From Flectonema sp. DT1601 (taxonomy: Eukaryota; Euglenozoa; Diplonemea; Diplonemida; Diplonemidae), in the NCBI GenBank assembly GCA_964019425.1, contig OZ025815.1:744001-808000 (forward strand): a DNA stretch of 64,000 nt, written 5' to 3'. This document shows positions 22,333-33,253 of this stretch, piece by piece. Within the stretch, counting starts at the first letter, position 1. The number at the start of each line of letters is the position of its first letter. The notes under the pieces are model-generated. The model worked only from the letters and a program-made list of their open reading frames with translations, searched no databases and was not told the DNA's origin. Made by a program: the position numbers and the translations under genes.

Positions 22333-23109
22333 CAGTCATTCCTTTTTTTTGCGAACAAATTCTGGACAATGAAAAATTTTTTCAAAAAAAAATGGTAAAA
22401 ATTTCGATCGAAGCGGCATTTTAATGCGCTGCATCGTTGGGTTCATTTCTGTCCGAAATCGGGAGGTTGGCATCACATACTTGTCACCTGAATCGAGAAA
22501 AGAGATTTTGTGGTCTACTAAATCAGCTCAGCCGTGGACAAGTACCAAAACTAAAAATTAATCGAAGGGTCTAATTTTACACTGCCGGTCCAGCGGGATC
22601 CAGAGAAAAAATAATCGAGCAAAAATATATTAAAGAGTACTAAGCATGTGCCGGTGAGGCAGATTGTTACTACCTGTGTTTTTGGACCTACTTTGATACT
22701 TAATGATCATTATCACCACCACAGATGCAACATTTTCCTTACATAATTGCTACTAGGGTTGATTTGTTAGTAAAAAGGTGCATATCTCTTGAGTGCGGGA
22801 GAAGGGGGAAAAAATAGTGGAAAAAAAAAAATTAGGGGTGTTTTTTACTCAGATTTTCTCGATCTTTCCATTCCAGGTCTGGGATTAATATTTATCATTG
22901 AGTAGTACCAAGGAAATTTTGCAAAGAGACGTTTATCTCTTTTTAGCAGCACTTACCACGTTTAAAAGTATATCCCTATGCCTAATTTTACAGATCGCAC
23001 CCTCCCCGATTCCAAAAAATAAAAAATCGAGCAAAAGTAACATATCGTGTAACCTTGCTCAGGCGGTGAGAAAATGGTGTTTTTTGTTCGCAAAAAAAAG
23101 GAATGACTG
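22333..23109. mobile_element. 777-bp TIR element (D), tandem copy 1
   Basis: Terminal inverted repeats of about 27 bp start CAGTCATTCC and include GCGAACAAA. The element sits in an AT repeat, so a 2-bp AT or TA duplication cannot be resolved. An internal 70-residue frame (22898-23110) runs into the right terminus and shows no transposase motif, so this is a non-autonomous element. It appears identical to the adjacent copy. Confidence 0.85.
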
Positions 23110-23111
23110 AT

Positions 23112-23888
23112 CAGTCATTCCTTTTTTTTGCGAACAAATTCTGGACAATGAAAAATTTTTTCAAAAAAAAATGGTAAAAATTTCGATCGAAGCGGCATTT
23201 TAATGCGCTGCATCGTTGGGTTCATTTCTGTCCGAAATCGGGAGGTTGGCATCACATACTTGTCACCTGAATCGAGAAAAGAGATTTTGTGGTCTACTAA
23301 ATCAGCTCAGCCGTGGACAAGTACCAAAACTAAAAATTAATCGAAGGGTCTAATTTTACACTGCCGGTCCAGCGGGATCCAGAGAAAAAATAATCGAGCA
23401 AAAATATATTAAAGAGTACTAAGCATGTGCCGGTGAGGCAGATTGTTACTACCTGTGTTTTTGGACCTACTTTGATACTTAATGATCATTATCACCACCA
23501 CAGATGCAACATTTTCCTTACATAATTGCTACTAGGGTTGATTTGTTAGTAAAAAGGTGCATATCTCTTGAGTGCGGGAGAAGGGGGAAAAAATAGTGGA
23601 AAAAAAAAAATTAGGGGTGTTTTTTACTCAGATTTTCTCGATCTTTCCATTCCAGGTCTGGGATTAATATTTATCATTGAGTAGTACCAAGGAAATTTTG
23701 CAAAGAGACGTTTATCTCTTTTTAGCAGCACTTACCACGTTTAAAAGTATATCCCTATGCCTAATTTTACAGATCGCACCCTCCCCGATTCCAAAAAATA
23801 AAAAATCGAGCAAAAGTAACATATCGTGTAACCTTGCTCAGGCGGTGAGAAAATGGTGTTTTTTGTTCGCAAAAAAAAGGAATGACTG
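23112..23888. mobile_element. 777-bp TIR element (D), tandem copy 2
   Basis: Exactly 779 bp downstream of copy 1 and, as far as read, identical to it. The two are separated by only AT, giving the palindromic junction GACTGATCAGTC. Confidence 0.87.
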
Positions 23889-24174
23889 ATATATATTTTT
23901 TTTTTTTTTTTTTTCATGTTTGATTATTTCCTCTTCATTTTTTTTTTTCTTTTCTTTTCTTTCTTTTTATTTTTTTTTTTTCTCTGCCTCTCTCTTAATT
24001 CTGTTCGTTTCTTTGAAACGAAAATTCATTTGAATATTATTCCTTGGTCAGCAACCATCATTGTCGCCCTTTGGGCCTGTTAAAAAAAATAAAAAAATAA
24101 AAAGAAAGTTTACATCGGGAATAGGGCAGGAGCCAAAAGCTCCCAGTCCGCTACTTCCCACTTTATCGAAATTC

Positions 24175-24965
24175 GATAAGTGCTCGGCGCTTCCTTCCCA
24201 CCAGGCGTCCACGTCGATCGACGCCAGACCGCCCATCAGCGGTCCCCTGGTGATTTCTTCCAGCTGATGATCGGAACCCACTCCGCCGGTCAGGTGGGCT
24301 CCATCGTTTCCCGTCCTTAGGTTCAGCAACTGATCCTGCAACACTCTCTTCTCCTCCTCGTGGCGTATCTGCCGACGCAGTGAGGCCAGATCCTCCTCTT
24401 CGATTCCGGGAGCTTGTGCCTGTGTCGGTGCGGGTAATGGTGATGGTGCTGGTGCTGGTGCCGGTGCGGTCAGCTTTGCTGTACGTCTCTCCAGCTCTAG
24501 CTGGGCTCGTAATCCAGTCAACTCCTTCTCGTGCTTGGCCTCTAACTGGGCTGTCCTCACTGCCGCCTCCGCTTCGTTCACCATCAGTCCACACTGGGCG
24601 CGGGCCGCATCTACCTGCCGTCCGGCTTGGGCCTCCGTCACCGCTACCCCCGCCTGGGCTCTGGCGTGGTCGACCTCTCTCCCCGCCTGCGCATAAGTAA
24701 CGGCTTGTGAGGCCGCTGAGTTGGTCGCCGTATAACGCCCGGATTTCTCCGGCGGCTGATGCTTCTGTCGCCCTCGTGTGTGCCTCGGCGGTGTGGGCGG
24801 CTATCGCGGCCTGGGCCACGAGTACCGTGTTATCCACGGCCGACTGGGGTGCTAGTTGGGGCTGGCCCCTTCCGGCTCCAGCCGACAATTGCAGCACTGT
24901 ATTTGGGTTGACTCCTGGCATAGTTGTTTTTTCGTTGAACGCAGACAAAATCCTGTCGCACGGGG
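24175..24965 (-). pseudogene. Retroelement-like coding fossil (possible Gag N-terminal region)
   Basis: A GC-rich (over 60%) coding-like island on the minus strand within AT-rich repeats. The encoded sequence is Ala/Glu/Arg-rich and predicted helical, with a Pro-Ala run and, near its end, IDVDAWWEGSAEHL, which recalls the start of a retroelement Gag region. A cellular coiled-coil protein is the alternative. The fossil is broken (at least one break), truncated where repeat B is inserted at 24174, and ends against a satellite fragment at 24966. No LTR, protease or reverse transcriptase is seen nearby. The age cannot be judged beyond predating the B insertion. Confidence 0.4.
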
Positions 24966-25048
24966 AAAATAAATAAAAAGAATTTAAAATAAAAAAAAAG
25001 AATAAACAATGTTATCATTGTTTTTTTATCGATCGACTATGTCGATTG
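24966..25048 (+). repeat. Satellite fragment (SAT, + orientation)
   Basis: One partial subunit, ending in GTCGATTGGG, in the rarer + orientation. Confidence 0.88.
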
Positions 25049-25356
25049 GGTAGTTCGAAAACGTTGCGCTCCAAAATATAACAAGACTCTACTCCACCCG
25101 CGTCAGGCGCATCTCTTGTCTTAGCCCTAGCATGCTACGTTGGAACATTGTCACCAGCCCGGTGGACCAAGTTGTAATTATTGCCCCTGGTTTACTCATC
25201 ACTCTTCCATGTGACAGCGGTTATTCCCTAATAACCTGTTGTATGCTTTACCTAAGTCTTTTACTTTTTTCTTCTTCGCACGCTGTCGGTTTCCACCTTC
25301 GATGCAGTCAATCTTGTTCCGCCTTGGTTGTTTTTGGAAGAGCATTGGAAAAGCAT
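25049..25356. other. Single-copy spacer
   Basis: About 300 bp of balanced composition with no recognised gene. An 80-residue frame (25132-25374) has no family resemblance. Confidence 0.5.
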
Positions 25357-25663
25357 AAGTCCGAACAGCCCTAAGGCCAGTGAACGCACTGATTGTTAGG
25401 TATTGTATTCCAGGGAAAGTTTGGTTTGTATACTTTATTTTTATTTTATTTTATTTAATTTGTTAAAAGAAAACAGGTAACTTTACATGAGCATCGGCTC
25501 GAACGGCTCTGGCGAAGCGAGTGAACGAGTCTGATTGCTGAGTATTGTATTCTGTTTTCTTGTTCTTTTTTTAATTTATTTCAAACAGGGCAACAGGGGG
25601 AAAGTTTGGTTTGTATCCCCTGGGTGTTTAGCGTCACCTGTTGAGGTGTAATGTATTCTGTTT
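25357..25663 (+). repeat. Repeat H copy 1 (uninterrupted)
   Basis: Runs from AAGTCCGAACAGCCCTAAGG through GAGCATCGGCTCGAACGGC and GTTCTTTTTTTAATTTATTTC to GTAATGTATTCTGTTT. AATTTATTTCAAACAGG at 25571-25587 is the empty form of the site filled by MITE copy 4. Confidence 0.83.
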
Positions 25664-26490
25664 GGGATAATCCCTGCCAGAGGGGCGAGTATTCTACCAT
25701 GGTTGAAATACTCTGGCAACTGATCTTCAATTTTATGTTGTTTGTTAGCTGCTGGTGTAATTAAATCATGTGTTGATACTTGCATTTGTTTATTTGTTAT
25801 CTTTTACTACAATAACGCTTGCCTATATCTTTTCTTTTTATTCCCTATCTGTTCTGATCTGTTACTTCATTTGTCTTGTTTAACTTCAGTTATATGCATT
25901 TTACTTTTTATTGTTTCCCATCTACTTTTTATTTTCTATTAGTTCTGGTCAGTAACTCCTGGGCAGCAAGAAGGAAAGTAGTTAAGTACTTCTGGGTGTT
26001 TGGCATCACCCCCCATAGTGAGCAAGTACAACAGGTAGCATTGGTAGTCTGTTGATCCTGAGTGATCCCAGCTACAGTTTTGTTTTTCTTTCTTTTTTTT
26101 AGAAGAAGATCAGGACATCCAAGCACTGCTGGATAGTTGCTGAATGCAGGGCCTGCCTGTGGCATTATAATAACAGGCTAAGTCATTTGTAGTTCATAGT
26201 TTACCTTTGATTTTATAACTTCACACAGGGTACTATGAACGATGAGAGATCCAGTGGGATCACTCAGGGTCTAGTAGAGACCACCAATGTTGTGCGTTGA
26301 TAGGCAAGGTGACCAACCTTGACATTCTTTCTTTTCTCTCCTGTTGTGACAAACACAAAATACACACACAGCTTACAGTGTGTTCTTTGTGTATGTTTTC
26401 TTCAGGTGTGAGTAGTTTTTTTGTTCTTGCTCTTCAGGGAGGGCCTTAGCCAAAAGCTAACAGTCCAAATCTCACCTGGAAATTCAACTC
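25664..26490 (-). repeat. Repeat F copy 3 (minus), inserted between H and J
   Basis: An inverted F fragment from its GAGTTGAATTT boundary (26490) to GGGATTATCCC (25664). At 33863-33866 repeats H and J are directly adjacent (ATTCTGTTT then ACTTC), whereas here F separates them at the same point, so F moved as a unit. No clear target duplication. Confidence 0.82.
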
Positions 26491-26690
26491 ACTTCAATCC
26501 CTTTGTTTTTTTTTTTTTTTTTTTTATTTCAAACAGGACAGCAGGGGGAAAGTTTGTTTCGTACCCCCCGGGTGCTTAGCGTCACCCTCCATGCGATGCT
26601 TGCGCAGGGAGAGCCAAGGGTCGAACCCTGGAGATTACCTTTGTTTCTTTTTGTGACTGGATTGCAGTGGCGCAACCCATCACCCCACCT
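26491..26690 (+). repeat. Repeat J copy 1
   Basis: TCAATCCCTTTG, a T tract and ATTTCAAACAG, then GACAG with GTTTCGTACCCCCCGGG, CCAAGGGTCGAACCCTGG and CATCACCCCACCTG. Matches 33866-34058. The TCGAACC core resembles a tRNA T-arm but no tRNA folds. Confidence 0.75.
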
Positions 26691-27192
26691 GTTGGTATCT
26701 TTTTATTTTTTTTATTTAAAGAAAAAAGCAGGCTAAGTCGCCTGAGCTGGCATCGCCAGAATATTTAACTTCACATGGCAATGTCAGCTCGTGAAGGGAT
26801 CCAGTTGGATCAAAGGTTTTCTCCCCCCCACTCTATTTATCGTCATTGGTGCGCACCTTCGAACAGGAAGGCCAACACTGACGGAATTTTTTACTTCTCT
26901 TCCCAGGGTTGAACCTTGGGAAAAAAACAAACAATAAACACAGTGTAGACAAACACCCGCCGGACATCTGCAGAGCAGCGATCGATGTCGATGTCTTCGT
27001 TGTCGAACTTCCTGGCGTTTATGTTTTTGTTTTTAACAACAACACAACACCAACTAACAGGTTTGTCTCATTGCCCGTTCTTTCTTGTTTCCCTTTGCCG
27101 CCGGAAGAACGAAGGTCGACGGAGGTCCGAAGCATTGCTTGCGATGATGTTCCGGTATGTGTTGCGTCTCTGTTATTTGTTTGTTTCAACTC
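26691..27192. other. Single-copy spacer between repeats J and B
   Basis: About 500 bp. Overlapping frames at 26909-27307 and 26985-27257 on + and 27019-27321 on - show no recognised domain, and two of them run into repeat B. No gene supported. Confidence 0.45.
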
Positions 27193-27382
27193 GAATTTCG
27201 ATAAAGTGGGAAGTAACGGACTGGGAGCTTTTGGCTCCTGCCCTATTCCCGATGTAAACTTTCTTTTTATTTTTATTTTTTTTAACAGGCCCAAAGGGCG
27301 ACAATGATGGTTGCTGACCAAGGAATAATATTCAAATGAATTTTCGTTTCAAAGAAACGAACAGAATTAAGAGAGAGGCAGA

Positions 27383-27416
<34 letters not shown>

Positions 27417-27451
27417 GAAAAAAAAAAATGAAGAGGAAATAATCAAACATG

Positions 27452-27482
<31 letters not shown>

Positions 27483-29390
27483 GAGTGGATGTCAAAAGTC
27501 TGGTAACGTTTTGGTCAACGGTAAACTGCGGGCATGTACAACTCAATCGAGACCCAACCCCGTCTGAAACATGCCCCAAAAAATTCAATTCCGGGTGTGG
27601 GATCTCACTTTACTCGTAATACTTGTAAAAAAAAAAAAAATTCCTGCATTTTTTGCTTGTAGCCGGTAACAAAGCTGTTACAGAGAGCCCCAAGCATAAC
27701 AAAAGCAAAATATGACCACAAAAGCGATAATTGAGCAACTGCAATTACTGATTGACAAGATGCGAGACCCTCCGAAGTGGAGTGACAGGAAAAAGTTCAA
27801 TGGGAGTTCAAAAACCTTGGAAGGTAAACGTGCAAAACTGCTAGAATGCCTTTCTGGGGGTGGTGATGTTACTGCTATGCCCCGTGAGGGTTGTGGGAAT
27901 AGCAGTGCTGTGGAATGGTGTCAATTGTCCCTTTAGTAGTAAATGAAACAATTGTGAGCATGGAAACGGGTGACAGGCGAGAAGTGTCTAGAAGAATAGG
28001 ATGGAAGTTAAGCTTTCTAGAAGAAGCCGGGCTAAAAATAGGCAGAAAGGCCTGGGATGCTAGAATCCACGTGCCCATAAGTATAAGAACCAATGAAGAT
28101 CTTCCTGAAGTTGTGCAGTCAAGTGAGAACGAGCTCAAGGCAGCCTCGTCCGACTTCAATGGTATCAAAAAGTCAACGAGGTGAGACTGTTACGTTGCAG
28201 GGTGTCCTTGGGGGACATTTAAATCTATCTATAAAGTCAGCAGTATTCGAAATCTGATATCAGAATCTACATACCATCGTATGCGTGGGAATGAATATCA
28301 TCACCTTGCGCTGTGAACTGATGTCTGCTCCTACTGCCGTGTGGACAGACAATTAGAAAGAAACTGTCAAAACTACTTAGCAAGTGTTGAATGACAGAAT
28401 GGTTACTCATTAACTGTTCATTAACCGTTTGGAATGCTGCACATGCCAGTGAGCTGACAATAGTGTCCAGTAAGGGTGGCTTACCAGTCATAGCAGCTGG
28501 TGTACGACCAGCTGCTATCTCATTATAATGATACAACAGACTTGTTGAGGTTCATTATCATGTAGAAGAGTTTATGAGACAGAATGCAGTCTATTCAGAA
28601 AACACTTCTGATACGGAGATGATTTAATTATAAAACTTGATTATAAAGAGTCTTCTCCTTCAGTACCTTGCCACAGGTACCTAAGGAGAAGACTCCTTAC
28701 CACAAGAGTCATCATCACATTATTAGCAGCAGGAGAAGTACAGTTTGGGTATAACTATGCATTTCAAGTTGCACAATGAGACTCGACAAATTGACTTTTT
28801 TTTGACGCATACAAATCAACTCAAAACTGATGGTAACTCTTCCGAGGGTTCTACTCAGGGCTTTCGATCAGAATGTGACTACGTCCAAAGGAAGTGCAAA
28901 AAGTGTAGAACGTGGTGCTAAAAACTAATAATAATTATCACAGTAAAAGTATTATTTTTACTGATAATTCCATTTATTTTTATAATGAAATATTAGAATA
29001 TAGATTTGGGGGATGATACTTTTGGCAAGGCTGCATATGTAATATTTGGGTTTCTCTGTAGCCACAAGCCAGTTCTCTGTAAGCCACAAGCAAAAAATGC
29101 AGGATTTTTTTTTTTTTTTACAAGTATTACGAGTAAAGTGAGATCCCACACCCGGAATTGAATTTTTTGGGGCATGTTTCAGACCGGGTTGGGACTCGAT
29201 TGAGTTGTACATGCCCACAGTTTACCGTTGACCAAAACGGTACCAGACTTTTGACATGTCCTCATATATATAAATAAAAAACGTTGTATGAAAAAGGAAA
29301 AAAAAGAAAAAAAAAAGACCAGAAAAGGAAAGAGAAAATGAAAAGGTATAATATTATTGTGGGGATATGAGGGATAGCAGGGAGATGCTC
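27193..29390 (+). repeat. Repeat B copy 6, interrupted by a 1.8-kb TIR element
   Basis: Complete B from GAATTTCGATAAAGTGGG to GGGAGATGCTC, with its TA microsatellite split by element E (27482-29264). It is followed by the same diverged satellite edge as the other B copies. Confidence 0.86.
27482..29264. mobile_element. 1783-bp TA-targeting transposon (E) with ~180-bp inverted repeats
   Basis: Left end TGAGTGGATGTCAAAAGTC; right-end complement TGAGGACATGTCAAAAGTC. TA lies on each side within a TATA tract. The terminal repeats run about 180 bp with few differences (from GTCAAAAGTCTGGTA to CTGCATTTTTTGCTTGT). Long inverted repeats at a TA target fit the Tc1/mariner group. The interior frames (27712-27936 and 27915-28184, +) contain ETGDRREVSRR and FLEEAGLK, weakly like the Tc1 helix-turn-helix region. 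No DDE catalytic domain is recognisable, so it is decayed or non-autonomous. Confidence 0.8.
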
Positions 29391-32300
29391 TTTTTTTTTT
29401 TTTTTTTTTTTTCTTATTTATTATTTAAAAAAAGGAAACAATCAGTTTAGCGTCTCAATCAGGACGGAAAATAGAAATTAATCGACATAGTTGATCGATA
29501 GAAAAAAAAACAATGATAACATTGTTTATTCATTTTTTTTTTTTTTTTTTTTTTTAAATCTTTTTAATTATTTTAAAGAAAAAACAATCAGTTTAGCGTC
29601 TTGACCAGGACGGAAAATAGTAAGTAATCGACATAGTCGATCGATAAAAAAAAAACAATGATAACATTGTTTATTCCTTTTTTTTTTTTTTTCATTCTTT
29701 TTATTTATTTTTAAAGAAAAAAAAAAAAACAATCAGTTTAGCGTCCTGACCAGGACGGAAAATAGAAAGCAATCGACATAGTCGATCGATAAAAAAAACA
29801 ATGATAACATTGTTTATTCTTTTTTTTTTTTTTTTTTTAATTCTTTTTATTTATTTTTAAAAGAAAAAAAATGGAAAATAGAAATTAGTCAACAAAGTCG
29901 AACGATAAAAAAAAACAATGATAACATTGTTTATTCTTTTTTTTTTTATTTTTTTTATATTCTTTTTTATTAATTTTGAAAAAAAAACAATCAGTTTAGC
30001 GTCTTGACCAGGACGGAAAATAGAAAGTAATCGACATAGTCGATCGATAAAAAAAACGTAACATTGTTTATTCTTTTTTTTTTTATTTTAAATTCTTTTT
30101 ATTTATTTTTTAAAGAAAAAAAACGGAAAATAGAAATTAGTCGACAAAGTCGAACGATAAAAAAAAACAATGATAACATTGTTTATTCTTTTTTTTTTTT
30201 TTTTTTTAATTCTTTTTATTTATTTTTAAAAGAAAAAAAATGGAAAATAGAAATTAGTCAACAAAGTCGAACGATAAAAAAAAACAATGATAACATTGTT
30301 TATTCTTTTTTTTTTTATTTTTTTTATATTCTTTTTTATTAATTTTGAAAAAAAAACAATCAGTTTAGCGTCTTGACCAGGACGGAAAATAGAAAGTAAT
30401 CGACATAGTCGATCGATAAAAAAAACGTAACATTGTTTATTCTTTTTTTTTTTTATTTTAAATTCTTTTTATTTATTTTTTAAAGAAAAAAAACGGAAAA
30501 TAGAAATTAGTCGACAAAGTCGAACGATAAAAAAAAACAATGATAACATTGTTTATTCTTTTTTTTGTATTTTTTTATATTCTTTTTTATTAATTTTGAA
30601 AAAAAAACAATCAGTTTAGCGTCTTGACCAGGACGGAAAATAGAAAGTAATCGACATAGTCGATCGATAAAAAAAACAATGATAACATTGTTTATTCTTT
30701 TTTTTTTTTTTTTTTTAAATTCTTTTTATTTATTTTTTAAAGAAAAAAAAACAGAAAATAGAAATTAGTCAACAAAGTCGAACGATAAAAAAAAACAATG
30801 ATAACATTGTTTATTCTTTTTTTTTATTTTTTTTTTTTAATATTTTTTTTTATTTTGAAAAAAAAACAATCAGTTTAGCGTCTTGACCAGGACGGAAAAT
30901 AGAAAGTAATCGACATAGTCGATCGATAAAAAAAACAATGATAACATTGTTTATTCTTTTTTTTGTATTTTTTTATATTCTTTTTTATTAATTTTGAAGA
31001 AAAAAAACAATCAGTTTAGCGTCTTGACCAGGACGGAAAATAGAAAGTGATCGACATAGTCGATCGATAAAAAAACAATGATAACATTGTTTATTGTTTA
31101 TTCTTTTTTTTTTTTTTTTTTTTTTTTAAATTCTTTTTATTTATTTTTTAAAGAAAAAAAAAACGGAAAATAGAAATTAGTCAACAAAGTCGAACGATAA
31201 AAAAAACAATGATAACATTGTTTATTCTTTTTTTTTATTTTTTTTTTTTAATATTTTTTTTTATTTTGAAAAAAAAAAAACAATCAGTTTAGCGTCTTGA
31301 CCAGGACGGAAAATAGAAAGTAATCGACATAGTCGATCGATAAAAAAAAACAATGATAACATTGTTTATTCTTTTTTTTTTGTATTTTTTTTAATATTCT
31401 TTTTTATTAATTTTGAAAAAAAAAACAATCAGTTTAGCGTCTTGACCAGGACGGAAAATAGAAAGTGATCGACATAGTCGATCGATAAAAAAACAATGAT
31501 AACATTGTTTATTCTTTTTTTTATTTTAAATTCTTTTTATTTATTTTTTAAAGAAAAAAAAAAAAACGGAAAATAGAAATTAGTCGACAAAGTCGATCGA
31601 TAAAAAAAACAATGATAACATTGTTTATACTTTTTTTTGTATTTTTTTATATTCTTTTTTATTAATTTTGAAAAAAAAAAACAATCAGTTTAGCGTCTTG
31701 ACCAGGACGGAAAATAGAAAGTGATCGACATAGTCGATCGATAAAAAAAACAATGATAACATTGTTTATTCTTTTTTTTTATTTTAAATTCTTTTTATTT
31801 ATTCTTTAAAGAAAAGAAACGGAAAATAGAAATTAGTCGACAAAGTCGAACGATAAAAAAAAACAATGATAACATTGTTTTTCCTTTTTTTTTTTTTTTT
31901 TTATATTCTTTTTTATTAATTTTGAAAAAAAAAAACAATCAGTTTAGCGTCTTGACCAGGACGGAAAATAGAAAGTGATCGACATAGTCGATCGATAAAA
32001 AAACAATGATAACATTGTTTATTCTTTTTTTTTATTTTAAATTCTTTTTATTTATTCTTTAAAGAAAAGAAACGGAAAATAGAAATTAGTCGACAAAGTC
32101 GAACGATAAAAAAAAAACAATGATAACATTGTTTATTCTTTTTTTTTTTTTTTTTTTATATTCTTTTTTATTAATTTTGAAAAAAAAACAATCAGTTTAG
32201 CGTCTTGACCAGGACGGAAAATAGAAAGTGATCGACATAGTCGATCGATAAAAAAACAATGATAACATTGTTTATTCTTTTTTTTTATTTTAAATTCTTT

Positions 32301-32982
32301 TTATTTATTTTTTAAAGAAAAAAAAACGGAAAATTGAAATTAGTCAACAAAGTCGAACAATAAAAAAAACAATGATAACATTGTTTATTCTTTTTTTTTT
32401 TTTTTTTTTTTTTTTATATTCTTTTTTATTAATTTTGAAAAAAAAACAATCAGTTTAGCGTCTTGACCAGGACGGAAAATAGAAAGTGATCGACATAGTC
32501 GATCGATAAAAAAACAATGATAACATTGTTTATTCTTTTTTTTTATTTTAAATTCTTTTTATTTATTCTTTAAAGAAAAGAAACGGAAAATAGAAATTAG
32601 TCGACAAAGTCGAACGATAAAAAAAAAACAATGATAACATTGTTTATTCTTTTTTTTTTTTTTTTTTTATATTCTTTTTTATTAATTTTGAAAAAAAAAC
32701 AATCAGTTTAGCGTCTTGACCAGGACGGAAAATAGAAAGTGATCGACATAGTCGATCGATAAAAAAACAATGATAACATTGTTTATTCTTTTTTTTTTTT
32801 TTAAATTCTTTTTATTTATTTTTTAAAGAAAAAAAACGGAAAATAGAAATTAGTCAACAAAGTCGAACAATAAAAAAAAACAATGATAACATTGTTTATT
32901 CTTTTTTTTTTTTTTTTTTTTTATATTCTTTTTTATTAATTTTGAAAAAAAAAACAATCAGTTTAGCGTCTTGACCAGGACG
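29391..32982 (-). repeat. Longest satellite array (SAT, - orientation) with higher-order duplication
   Basis: About 3.6 kb of alternating subunits. A 369-bp block is duplicated head to tail: the rare variant AAAACGTAACATTG, which lacks half of the common hairpin, occurs at 30053 and 30422, and the variant AATGGAAAATAG recurs at the same spacing. The array ends abruptly inside ACCAGGACGG at 32982. Confidence 0.93.
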
Positions 32983-33253
32983 GTTATTGGTTCATCTCAG
33001 GTTTTAGAAGTCTTCGTCCTGTTCGTTGGGAAGGGCCTGAATCAAAAGTTCACTGCCCCTATTCCTCTCCCAAATTTCTTATTCAGCTTGCCACATGACT
33101 GTGTGACATTATTGCTACATTGTAGCTCCCCTACAAAAACCTTATTTTTTGCAGTTGTCTTTTGGTTGTAGCAACTTTTATTTTATGCTTTTCTAATGTC
33201 CCAAAGTTGGTTTATTTTACTTTTTTTTTCTGCAAGGGAACAGTCCAAAGCAC
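32983..33253. other. Single-copy spacer
   Basis: About 270 bp after the truncated satellite unit. A 66-residue frame beginning in the satellite shows no family. Confidence 0.5.

Larger units (their letters stand above)
22265..24174 (-). repeat. Repeat B copy 5 (minus), interrupted by a tandem pair of TIR elements
   Basis: On the minus strand it runs from GAATTTCGATAAAGTGGG (24174) to the GACCAGAAAAGG region. The TA microsatellite is split by two copies of a 777-bp element (22333-23109 and 23112-23888). The B start lies inside the coding fossil at 24175-24965. Confidence 0.85.

Noticed and set aside
22898-23889. Duplicated 70-residue gene
   Set aside because: Lies wholly inside the two tandem 777-bp elements and runs through their inverted terminus; no domain.
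27712-28184. Intact Tc1/mariner transposase in element E
   Set aside because: Only weak helix-turn-helix-like words are visible, and no DDE/D catalytic motifs or long frame.
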